A stretch of DNA of 22,648 bases from Stenotrophomonas_A sp002429615 (GTDB taxonomy: Bacteria; Pseudomonadota; Gammaproteobacteria; Xanthomonadales; Xanthomonadaceae): positions 1 to 22,648 of the forward strand of contig DALZZL010000052.1 of assembly GCA_031987425.1 (NCBI GenBank), written 5' to 3'. Position numbers and translations under genes: made by a program. The stretch's first letter is position 1. The number at the start of each line of letters is the position of its first letter. Shown here one piece after another: positions 15,919 through 22,648 of the stretch. The notes below the pieces were generated by a model. The model was not told the origin of the DNA, ran no database searches, and worked only from the letters and a program-made list of their open reading frames with translations.

Positions 15919-18069
15919 ATGCCACTTCGCAACACGCTCACCGCCTCGCTCGCCCTGGGCCTGGCGCTGACCACCTCCGCCCGTGCCGATGAAGGCATGT
16001 GGATGCCCACCCAGCTGCCGGCACTGGCCAAGCCGCTGCGCGAGGCCGGCTTCAAGGGCGACCCGAAGGACCTGGCCGACGTCACCCGCGCGCCGCTGAG
16101 CGCGGTGGTGAAGGTCGGCGGCGGCACCGGCTCGTTCGTGTCCAACGACGGCCTGCTGCTGACCAACCACCACGTCGCGATGGGCGTGATCCAGTACAAC
16201 AGCTCGTCGGAGCACAACTTCATCGACGACGGCTTCATCGCCGCCGGCCGCGCCGACGAGCGTGCCGCCAATCCGGACTTCCGCGTGCTGGTCACCGTCG
16301 GCTTCGACAAGGTCACCGACGAAGTGCTCAAGGAAGCGCGCGGCAAGCAGGGCCGTGCCTATTACGACGCGGTGGACGCGGCCAGCAAGCGCATCGTCGC
16401 CGACTGCGAACGCGACGGCAGCGTGCGCTGCAGCGTGGCCAACATGTACTACGGCAGCGATTTCTATCGCATCCGTCAGCTGGAACTGCGCGACGTGCGC
16501 CTGGTCTACGCACCGCCGCGGGCGATCGGCAACTACGGCGACGAGATCGACAACTTCATGTGGCCGCGTCACAGCGGTGACTTCACCCTGTTGCGTGCCT
16601 ACGTCGGCAAGGACGGCAAGCCGGCCGACTACAGCCCGGAGAACGTGCCCTACCATCCGCCGGCCCACCTGCAGATGGCCAAGGACGGGCCGAAGGCCGG
16701 CGATTTCGCCATGCTCGCCGGCTACCCGGGCATCACCTACCGTCACCGCACCGCGGCCGAGTTCGACGAACAGGTCAACCACGTGCTGCCGGACCGCGTG
16801 AGCCTGTTCGATGGCTTGATCGAGGTGATCGAGGCGGCCGGCAAGGGCGACGCGCAGGCCAAGACCCGCTATGCGTCCCAGCTGCAGTCGCTGAAGAACA
16901 ACCGCAAGCGCGCCGCCGGTGAACTGGAAGGCCTGCGTCGCAGCGATGCGGTGCGCCTGCGCGCCGAGGACGAGCGCGGCATGCTGGCCGCCACGACCGG
17001 TGACGATGCACGCGAGATCACCGCGCTGCAGGCTTCGCTGGCCGACGGCGCCGCCCTGGGCGAGCGCGACCTGATCCTGGGCGCCCTCGCCACCCAGACC
17101 CAGCTGATGCGCTCGGCGCTGCAGCTGGAGCGGCTGCGCCTGGAATCGACCAAGCCCGATGCTGAGCGCGAGACCGGTTACCAGCAGCGCGACCAGGCGA
17201 TGATCGAGGGCGTGCTCAAGCAGGTGCAGCGTCGCTATGACCCGGCGGTGGAGAAGGCGCTGCTGACCTCGCTGCTGACCCGCTACCAGCAGCTGCCGGA
17301 TGCGCAGCGCGTGCCCGAGTTCGATGCCGTGTTCGGCCGCACGCCGGTGCAGCTGAAGCAGGCGCTGGATGGCCTGTACCAGCGCACCGTGCTGGGCACC
17401 GAGGCCGAGCGCCTGTCGCGTTTCGCGGCCGCCCGCGCTGGCCAGCCGCTGGCCGACGATGCGCTGGTCGCCGTGGCACGCCAGCTGGTGCCGGCGCAGC
17501 TGCGCCTGGAGAATGCGCGCAAGACCCGCGAGGGCGAGCAGCTGCGCCTGCGTCCGGCCTATATGCGTGCGCTGGTGGCCTGGCGCGAGCAGCAGGGCCG
17601 GGCGGTGTATCCGGATGCGAACAGCACGCTGCGGATCAGCTACGGCCGTGTGCAGGCCTTGGCGCCGCGTGATGCGGTGAGCTTCGCGCCGGTGACGACG
17701 GTGGCCGGGATTGTCGAGAAGAACACCGGACAGGTGCCGTTCGATGCCCCGCAGCCGCTGCTGGCGGCGATCGCCAAGGGCGATTTCGGCGACACCGCCG
17801 ATCCGGCGCTGAAGACGCAGACGGTGAACTTCCTGACCAACCTGGATACCACTGGCGGCAATTCGGGCTCGCCGGTGTTGAACGCGCGCGGTGAGCTGAT
17901 CGGCCTGAACTTCGACAGCAACTGGGAAGCGGTGAGCGCCAGCTGGTGGTATGACCCGCGGTACAAGCGCGCGATCCACGTGGACATGCGCTATCTGCGC
18001 TGGCTGCTGGCCAAGGTGTATCCGGCGCCGGCACTGCTGGACGAGATGGGCGTGCCGGCAGGGCGGTAA
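15919..18069 (+). CDS. S46 family dipeptidyl-peptidase, probably DPP11-like
   Basis: A 716-residue exopeptidase of MEROPS family S46 that removes dipeptides from the N-terminus of oligopeptides in the periplasm or at the cell surface. Residues 1-23 are a signal peptide ending ARA, and the mature protein starts DEGMWMP as in the family. The chymotrypsin-like triad is visible: TNHHVA (His85, with His84 beside it), WPRHSGDFTLLRAY (Asp221) and GGNSGSPVL (Ser649). The family's long alpha-helical insertion covers about 280-560. Eighteen residues after the nucleophile, LNFDSNWEA has Ser667; in S46 enzymes Gly here marks DPP7 (broad hydrophobic) and Arg or Ser marks DPP11 (Asp/Glu at P1), so acidic specificity is inferred. 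The usual Cys after the catalytic His is Val here. GGGA eight bases upstream selects the 15919 ATG over ATG 15910. Confidence 0.93.
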   Translation: MPLRNTLTASLALGLALTTSARADEGMWMPTQLPALAKPLREAGFKGDPKDLADVTRAPLSAVVKVGGGTGSFVSNDGLLLTNHHVAMGVIQYNSSSEHNFIDDGFIAAGRADERAANPDFRVLVTVGFDKVTDEVLKEARGKQGRAYYDAVDAASKRIVADCERDGSVRCSVANMYYGSDFYRIRQLELRDVRLVYAPPRAIGNYGDEIDNFMWPRHSGDFTLLRAYVGKDGKPADYSPENVPYHPPAHLQMAKDGPKAGDFAMLAGYPGITYRHRTAAEFDEQVNHVLPDRVSLFDGLIEVIEAAGKGDAQAKTRYASQLQSLKNNRKRAAGELEGLRRSDAVRLRAEDERGMLAATTGDDAREITALQASLADGAALGERDLILGALATQTQLMRSALQLERLRLESTKPDAERETGYQQRDQAMIEGVLKQVQRRYDPAVEKALLTSLLTRYQQLPDAQRVPEFDAVFGRTPVQLKQALDGLYQRTVLGTEAERLSRFAAARAGQPLADDALVAVARQLVPAQLRLENARKTREGEQLRLRPAYMRALVAWREQQGRAVYPDANSTLRISYGRVQALAPRDAVSFAPVTTVAGIVEKNTGQVPFDAPQPLLAAIAKGDFGDTADPALKTQTVNFLTNLDTTGGNSGSPVLNARGELIGLNFDSNWEAVSASWWYDPRYKRAIHVDMRYLRWLLAKVYPAPALLDEMGVPAGR

Positions 18070-18128
18070 GGCGGGCAAGCGCGGGGGGATGGCGTCCCGC
18101 CTCCCGCGCGTCGCTCACGAATTCCGTC

Positions 18129-18190
18129 TGTAGGAGCGGCTTCAGCCGCGACCGCCGGATCCACGGGTCGCGGCTGAAGCCGCTCCTACA
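18129..18190. repeat. GTAG-type REP palindrome
   Basis: A 62-bp element made of 25-bp perfect inverted arms (18129-18153 and 18166-18190), each starting TGTAGGAGCGGCTTCAG at its outer end, around a 12-bp centre. It has the form of GTAG REP/BIME elements common in Xanthomonadaceae and pseudomonads, which are mobilised by REP-associated tyrosine transposases. It lies between the convergent S46 peptidase and gluconokinase genes, where it could also form a bidirectional terminator. The right arm overlaps the gluconokinase stop codon. The first 17 bp of the arm recur at the end of the window. Confidence 0.92.
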
Positions 18191-18731
18191 ACGGCACGCC
18201 GGACGCGCCGTCCCCCAGCCCCGCCACCGCCGCGGCGACCACGCGCGCCAGCGGCGCATCGATATCCACTACCACCACGTCCGGCTCGTCGGCCGGCGGT
18301 TGCAGTGCCTCGAACTGGCTATCCAGCAGCGTGGCCGGCATGAAATGCCCGGCACGCTTGCCGAGCCGCGCCGCGATCACCGCCGGCGTACCGTGCAGGT
18401 ATACGAAACGCATCGGCACCCCGCTCGCGCGCAGGCGCTGCCGGTGCGCCTTGCGCAGCCCCGAAAACGCCAGCACCACCGATTCCCCGCGCATGACGCA
18501 CTGCCGCAAAGCCTGCCCCAGCGCATCCACCCACGGCTCGCGCTGCGCATCGGTCAGCGGCTCGCCGCGCGCCATCTGCGCCTTCGCCTCAACACTGTGG
18601 AAATCGTCGGCATCCAGCAGCGCGAACCCATAATGCGCGGCCAACGCCTGCGCCACCGTGCTCTTGCCGCTGCCGGATACGCCCATCACCACGATCGCAA
18701 AAGCAGGGACGGAGGTGGTGGCAGGCATCAT
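18186..18731 (-). CDS. gntK: Gluconokinase
   Basis: Phosphorylates D-gluconate with ATP to 6-phosphogluconate, feeding the Entner-Doudoroff and pentose phosphate pathways in the cytosol. The 181-residue product has the P-loop VMGVSGSGKST (17-25), the gluconate-kinase block LLDADDFHSVEAKAQMARGEPLTDAQREPWVDAL (39-71), the FSGLRKAHRQRLR segment (usually CSALKxxYRxxLR) and GHFMPATLLDSQFEALQPP. Length fits the family (about 170-180). Two adjacent ATG codons (18731 and 18728) could start it; a TATAAC hexamer at 18745-18740 is a possible -10. The TAG stop at 18188-18186 lies in the arm of a REP element, so the last residues may differ from homologues. It is divergent from a symporter/GH94 pair that would generate gluconate. 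Confidence 0.93.
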   Translation of the reverse strand: MMPATTSVPAFAIVVMGVSGSGKSTVAQALAAHYGFALLDADDFHSVEAKAQMARGEPLTDAQREPWVDALGQALRQCVMRGESVVLAFSGLRKAHRQRLRASGVPMRFVYLHGTPAVIAARLGKRAGHFMPATLLDSQFEALQPPADEPDVVVVDIDAPLARVVAAAVAGLGDGASGVPL

Positions 18732-18843
18732 CGTGGCTCGTTATAGGTGCAGATCAATTTTTCATGCGACGGCCATCGGTTCGGCCGATGGTGTAGCGTC
18801 GGCATCCTCGCACGCCCCGTCCCGTTCCGCATCCGGTCCGCCC
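18732..18843. promoter_or_regulatory. Divergent control region with a 19-bp inverted repeat
   Basis: These 112 bp separate gntK from the symporter gene. CCATCGGTTCGGCCGATGG at 18773-18791 is a perfect 7-5-7 inverted repeat, a size typical of a dimeric repressor site. TAGCGT at 18794-18799 follows directly and could be the -10 of the symporter operon; TATAAC (18745-18740) is a -10 candidate for gntK. An AT-rich tract (18754-18763) lies between them. The operator role is inferred; a leader hairpin is the alternative. No regulator gene is in the window. Confidence 0.45.
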
Positions 18844-20223
18844 ATGCTTCCTGCGCAGGAAAACGCCACCCGTTCGGCCCCGCCGCTGCGCGAGAAAGCC
18901 GCCTATGCCTTTGGCGATTTCGGCCTCAATCTCTATTGGGCCAGCATCTCGGCGTTCCTGCTGATCTTCTACACCGACGTGATGATGCTGCCGGCCGCCG
19001 CGGTCGGCACGCTGATCCTGGTGACCAAGATCTGCGATGCCATCGCCGACCCGCTGATGGGCATGCTCGCCGACCGCACGCGCACGCGCTGGGGCCACTT
19101 CCGCCCCTGGTTGCTGTGGGGCGCGCTGCCGATGGCCGCCACCGGCGTACTCGCCTTCACCGTGCCGGCACTGGCGGCGGACATGCGGCTGCTGTGGGCG
19201 TATGTGACCTTCTCGCTGATGATGCTGGCCTACACGGTGGTCAGCATCCCGTACTCGGCGCTGTCCGGGGTGATCACCGCCGATGGCCAGCAGCGCACGG
19301 TGCTGGTCAGCCTGCGCTTCATCGCGGCATTCGCCGGCACCACGTTCGTCAATTACGCCACGCTCGACCTGGTGGCCACGCTCGGCGGCGGCGATGCCGC
19401 CACCGGCTGGCAGCGCACGCTGATGCTGTATGGCGTGATCGCCATGCTGATGTTCGCCGGCGTGTTCCTGTTCGTGCGCGAGCGCGTGGTCCCGCCCCCC
19501 ACCCAGCGCACTCCTTGGCGCCAGGACGTCGCCGACCTGCTGCACAACCGGCCCTGGCTGGTGCTGTTCGTGCTGGCGCTGGTCATCATGGTGACCATCG
19601 TGATGCGCGGCGGCGCCGGCGTGTACTACTTCAAGTACTACCTGGGCCGCCCCGATCTCACCGGCTGGTTTCTCGGCAGCTATTCCATCGCGCTGGCGGT
19701 GGGTGCCGCCTCCACGCCACTGCTGACGCGCTGGTTCGACCGCCGCAGGCTGATGATGGGCCTGATGGTGCTGGTCGGCCTGCTCAGCGGCGCGATGTAC
19801 TTCGTGCCGCCGGACGGGCTCATCGCCGCGTTCGCGATCAACATCCTGGTTGGCCTGGCACTGGGGCCGAAGTCGCCGCTGGCCTTCGCCATGTATGCCG
19901 ATACCGCCGACTACACCGAATGGCGCACCGGCCGCCGTGCCACCGCGCTGACCTTCGCCGCCGCCACGTTCTCGCAGAAGCTCGGCGGTGCCATCGCCTC
20001 GGCGGCGATCGCCTGGGTGCTGGCCGGCATGGGTTATGTCGCCAACCAGTCGCAGAGCCATGCCTCGCAGCACGGCATCGTGCTGCTGATGACCGTGATC
20101 CCCGGCCTTGTCGCTCTGCTGGCGGCGTGGACCATGCGTTTCTATCCCCTCGACGACGCGCGCCTGGCTGAGATCCAGCAGGCCCTGGCCGCGCGTCACG
20201 CCGCCACCGAACCGCCGCCATGA
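18844..20223 (+). CDS. GPH-family (MelB-like) sugar:cation symporter
   Basis: A 459-residue inner-membrane transporter with about 12 hydrophobic spans. The glycoside-pentoside-hexuronide signature is clear: REKAAYAFGDFGLNLYW at 17-32, then DAIADPLMGMLADRTRTRWG followed by HFRPWLL (65-90), and PYSALSGVIT. These segments carry the conserved Asp residues used for cation coupling and sugar binding in MelB. ATG 18844 places the family-typical N-terminus; the frame is open upstream but that part crosses gntK. No clear Shine-Dalgarno precedes it. The stop overlaps the GH94 gene start by 4 nt, so the two form an operon. Context suggests the cargo is the GH94 substrate, probably cellobionic acid or a related disaccharide; this is inference. 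Confidence 0.9.
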   Translation: MLPAQENATRSAPPLREKAAYAFGDFGLNLYWASISAFLLIFYTDVMMLPAAAVGTLILVTKICDAIADPLMGMLADRTRTRWGHFRPWLLWGALPMAATGVLAFTVPALAADMRLLWAYVTFSLMMLAYTVVSIPYSALSGVITADGQQRTVLVSLRFIAAFAGTTFVNYATLDLVATLGGGDAATGWQRTLMLYGVIAMLMFAGVFLFVRERVVPPPTQRTPWRQDVADLLHNRPWLVLFVLALVIMVTIVMRGGAGVYYFKYYLGRPDLTGWFLGSYSIALAVGAASTPLLTRWFDRRRLMMGLMVLVGLLSGAMYFVPPDGLIAAFAINILVGLALGPKSPLAFAMYADTADYTEWRTGRRATALTFAAATFSQKLGGAIASAAIAWVLAGMGYVANQSQSHASQHGIVLLMTVIPGLVALLAAWTMRFYPLDDARLAEIQQALAARHAATEPPP

Positions 20224-22616
20224 ACCCCACCGATTCCGAACACACCACCGACCTGCTCGGCCCCAGCGCCGACGGCGAGCGCTATCTGCTGCACAGCCCC
20301 ACCGCCATGCCCCAGGCCGGCGCCTTCCTGTGGAACCGGCGGATGATGATCCAGCTGACCTGCCGGGGTTATGCCACCGCGCAGTTCATGCAGCCGGAGC
20401 CGGCCAAGTACGCGCACGCGCCGAACCTGGAAGCGCGCACCTTCATGCAGCCGGAGCAGCCGTACTACGCGCATCATCCCGGGCGCTTCTTCTACCTGAA
20501 GGACGAGGACAGCGGTGCGCTGTGGTCGGCCCCGTATGAGCCGGTGCGCGCCACGCCGCAGCGCTTCGTGTTCTCGCCGGGCAAGCACGACGTGGCGTGG
20601 GAAGTGGAGTACGACGGCATCGTGCTGGAACTGCGGGTGCAGCTGCCGGAGGAAACCCCGGTGGAGCTGTGGTCGTGCCGGGTACGCAATGTGTCCGGGC
20701 GGCCGCGTCGGCTGTCGCTGTATCCGTACTTCCCGGTGGGCTACATGTCGTGGATGAACCAGTCCGGCGCCTACCGCCCCGAGCTGGGCGGCATCGTCTG
20801 CCGCAGTGTCACGCCGTACCAGAAGGTGGCGGACTACTGGCGCCAGCGCGACTTCAAGGACTGCACGTTCCTGCTGCACGAGCAGCCGGTGGACGGCTGG
20901 GAAGCACGGCAGTCGGCGTTCGAGGGCGAGGGCGGGCTGCATGCCCCCAGCGCGCTGGCCGGCGAGCGGCTGGGCGACAGCGATGCACGCTACGAAACAC
21001 CGACCGCCGTGCTGCAGCAGCGGCTGGTGCTGGAGGCCGACGGCGAGACCACGCTGCGCTACCTGTTCGGCCCGGCGCATGACGAGGCGGAGATCGCCGC
21101 GCTGCGCGCACGCTACCTGTCCGGCGAAGGATTCGCCGCGGCCGCGCGCGGACACGCCGCGCACCTGGCCGCTGGCCGTGGCTGCCTCGACGTGGAAACG
21201 CCGGATGCGGCCTTCGACAACCTGGTCAATCATTGGCTGCCGCGGCAGGTCTTCTATCACGGCGACGTGAACCGCCTGACCACCGATCCGCAGACGCGCA
21301 ACTTCCTGCAGGACCACCTCGGCATGGCCTACCTGGCCCCGGCGGTGGCGCGCGCGTCGTTCCTGCATGCGCTGGCGCAGCAGGAGGCCAGCGGCGCGAT
21401 GCCGGACGGCATCCTGCTCGACGAGCAGGCGGAGCTGAAGTACATCAACCAGGTACCGCATACCGACCACTGCGTCTGGCTGCCGATCTTCCTCGACGCC
21501 TATCTCGGTGAGACCGGCGATGGCGACCTGCTGCGCGAAGTGGTGGAGGATCGCGACGGACGCCGGCTGGATGTCGCCGCGCGCCTGGACGCGGCGATGG
21601 ACTGGCTGCTGCAGGCGCGCGATGCGCGTGGCCTGAGCTATATCGCGCAGGGCGACTGGTGCGATCCGATGAACATGGTCGGCTATCGCGGCACCGGCGT
21701 GTCGGGCTGGCTGACCCTGGCGACCGCCTACGCGCTGCGGCTGTGGTCGGGGCTGTGCGCGCGCCAGGGGCGCGATGCGGCCGCGCGCCGCTACGCGGAC
21801 GCCGCCGAGGCGGTGAACGCGGTGGCCAATGCCGAGCTGTGGGACGGCGACTGGTACGCACGCGGGATCACCGACGACGGTGTGCGCTTCGGCGTGTCCA
21901 GCGATGCCGAGGGCCGCATCTATCTCAACCCCCAGAGCTGGGCGATGCTCTCCGGCGCGGCCGACGCCGAACGCCAGACCCGCCTGCTGGCGGCGGTGGA
22001 GGCGCAGCTGCATACGCCTTATGGGCCGGTGATGCTGGCGCCGCCGTACACCGGCATGCGCGAGGATGTGGGGCGCTTGACCCAGAAGCATCCGGGCTCG
22101 GCGGAGAACGGCGCGGTCTACAACCATGCTGCTGCGTTCTACCTGCACAGCCTGTACGCGGTGGGCGAGGGCGAGCGCGCCTGGGGCATGCTGCGGGCGA
22201 TGATCCCCGGCCCGTCGCGCGCCGACCTGTTGCAGCGCGGCCAGCTGCCAGTGTTCCTGCCCAACTACTACCGCGGCGCGTGGCGGGAGATTCCGCGCAC
22301 CGCGGGGCGGTCGAGCCAGCTGTTCAATACCGGCACGGTGGCGTGGGTGTACCGCGACGTGATCGAGCAGCTGTTCGGCCTGCGCGGCGAGGGCGACGTG
22401 CTGCAGGTGCGGCCGCAGCTGCCGGGGCACTGGCACCAGGCGCGGGTGCTGCGGCGCTTCCGCGGTGCCGAGCTGGAGGTGCGCTATCGACGCGATACGG
22501 GCACCGATGCGGTACGGGTGATCGTGGATGGCGTGGCGCAGCCGCGGGCGGAGATCGCCGGGATCGAGGCGGGGCGGCGCTATGGCGTGGAAGTGGTGCT
22601 GCCGGAAGCCAGCTGA
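20220..22616 (+). CDS. GH94 phosphorylase, probable cellobionic acid phosphorylase
   Basis: A 798-residue inverting glycoside phosphorylase of family GH94, cytosolic (no signal peptide). An N-terminal beta-sandwich (about 20-310) contains FYLKDEDSGALWS, as in chitobiose and cellobiose phosphorylases; a helical linker leads to the (alpha/alpha)6 barrel. The general acid is Asp482 in AQGDWCDPMN (DWNDxxN in cellobiose phosphorylase). Phosphate and sugar contacts are expected around KHPGSAENGAVYNH and RSSQLFNTGTVAWVY. Cellobionic acid phosphorylase, described in Xanthomonas campestris, converts 4-O-beta-D-glucosyl-D-gluconate and phosphate to glucose 1-phosphate and gluconate. The coupled GPH symporter and the divergent gluconokinase make this the best specific call. 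Alternatives are other GH94 activities (cellobiose, laminaribiose, chitobiose). Family is secure, substrate moderately so. Confidence 0.9.
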   Translation: MNPTDSEHTTDLLGPSADGERYLLHSPTAMPQAGAFLWNRRMMIQLTCRGYATAQFMQPEPAKYAHAPNLEARTFMQPEQPYYAHHPGRFFYLKDEDSGALWSAPYEPVRATPQRFVFSPGKHDVAWEVEYDGIVLELRVQLPEETPVELWSCRVRNVSGRPRRLSLYPYFPVGYMSWMNQSGAYRPELGGIVCRSVTPYQKVADYWRQRDFKDCTFLLHEQPVDGWEARQSAFEGEGGLHAPSALAGERLGDSDARYETPTAVLQQRLVLEADGETTLRYLFGPAHDEAEIAALRARYLSGEGFAAAARGHAAHLAAGRGCLDVETPDAAFDNLVNHWLPRQVFYHGDVNRLTTDPQTRNFLQDHLGMAYLAPAVARASFLHALAQQEASGAMPDGILLDEQAELKYINQVPHTDHCVWLPIFLDAYLGETGDGDLLREVVEDRDGRRLDVAARLDAAMDWLLQARDARGLSYIAQGDWCDPMNMVGYRGTGVSGWLTLATAYALRLWSGLCARQGRDAAARRYADAAEAVNAVANAELWDGDWYARGITDDGVRFGVSSDAEGRIYLNPQSWAMLSGAADAERQTRLLAAVEAQLHTPYGPVMLAPPYTGMREDVGRLTQKHPGSAENGAVYNHAAAFYLHSLYAVGEGERAWGMLRAMIPGPSRADLLQRGQLPVFLPNYYRGAWREIPRTAGRSSQLFNTGTVAWVYRDVIEQLFGLRGEGDVLQVRPQLPGHWHQARVLRRFRGAELEVRYRRDTGTDAVRVIVDGVAQPRAEIAGIEAGRRYGVEVVLPEAS

Positions 22617-22631
22617 CGCTTGCGCTTTCCC

Positions 22632-22648
22632 TGTAGGAGCGGCTTCAG
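22632..22648. repeat. GTAG-type REP arm, cut by window end
   Basis: TGTAGGAGCGGCTTCAG at 22632-22648 is identical to the first 17 bp of the REP arms at 18129-18190 and begins 15 bp after the GH94 stop. Whether a full palindrome follows cannot be seen. Confidence 0.85.

Noticed and set aside
15913..18078. 721-codon frame antisense to the S46 peptidase
   Set aside because: Shadow; the forward strand has signal peptide and complete catalytic triad.
20196..22436. 746-codon frame antisense to the GH94 gene
   Set aside because: Shadow of a well-supported GH94 enzyme; no recognisable protein features.
20220..22616. Cellobiose or N,N'-diacetylchitobiose phosphorylase as the specific call
   Set aside because: Possible by family, but the acid motif reads DWCDPMN rather than DWNDxxN and the neighbouring gluconokinase is better explained by cellobionic acid as substrate. 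Kept only as an alternative.

Overview
The window is GC-rich, gene-dense chromosomal DNA from a gammaproteobacterium, most likely a member of the Xanthomonadaceae/Lysobacteraceae (a relative of Xanthomonas, Pseudoxanthomonas, Lysobacter or Stenotrophomonas). This rests on protein style (TamA/TamB, a BPSS1780-type membrane protein, an S46 dipeptidyl-peptidase, a GH94 phosphorylase of a type known from Xanthomonas) and on GTAG-type palindromic REP elements. The genus is an inference. No rRNA, tRNA, CRISPR array, insertion sequence or phage gene was seen, and no stretch over about 120 bp is without a gene or a described regulatory segment.

Layout. (1) 1-818: end of tatB and complete tatC, the Tat protein-export operon. 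(2) 856-4392, minus strand: an orphan GspE/PulE-type secretion ATPase, overlapped by 4 nt by a class I glutamine amidotransferase, followed by a polytopic BPSS1780-type membrane protein. (3) 4467-8191: glyQ, a glutathione S-transferase-like gene and glyS, so the two glycyl-tRNA synthetase subunit genes are split by a GST gene; a strong GC hairpin follows. (4) 8289-13888: tamA-tamB, the outer-membrane/periplasm-spanning translocation and assembly module. (5) 14008-15085: three small, tightly packed genes. The first two look like tandem, catalytically degenerate relatives of type II 3-dehydroquinate dehydratase; the third is an unknown 67-residue protein. (6) 15136-18069: a secreted SIMPL/DUF541 protein and a secreted S46 dipeptidyl-peptidase whose specificity-position residue is Ser, pointing to DPP11-like (Asp/Glu) specificity. 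(7) 18129-22648: a GTAG REP palindrome, gluconokinase (minus), then divergently a GPH-family sugar symporter and a GH94 phosphorylase, and another REP arm at the window edge.

The most coherent system is block 7. Import by the GPH symporter, phosphorolysis of a beta-1,4-glucosyl-gluconate (cellobionic acid) to glucose 1-phosphate and gluconate by the GH94 enzyme, and phosphorylation of gluconate by gluconokinase would form a complete short pathway for oxidised cello-oligosaccharides, feeding glycolysis and the Entner-Doudoroff/pentose phosphate routes. The least described item is block 5, the tandem dehydroquinase-like pair plus its small partner, whose function cannot be read from sequence. 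Five gene pairs share 4-nt ATGA/GTGA stop-start overlaps (tatB/tatC, gspE/amidotransferase, glyQ/GST, tamA/tamB, symporter/GH94), which is the main operon evidence.
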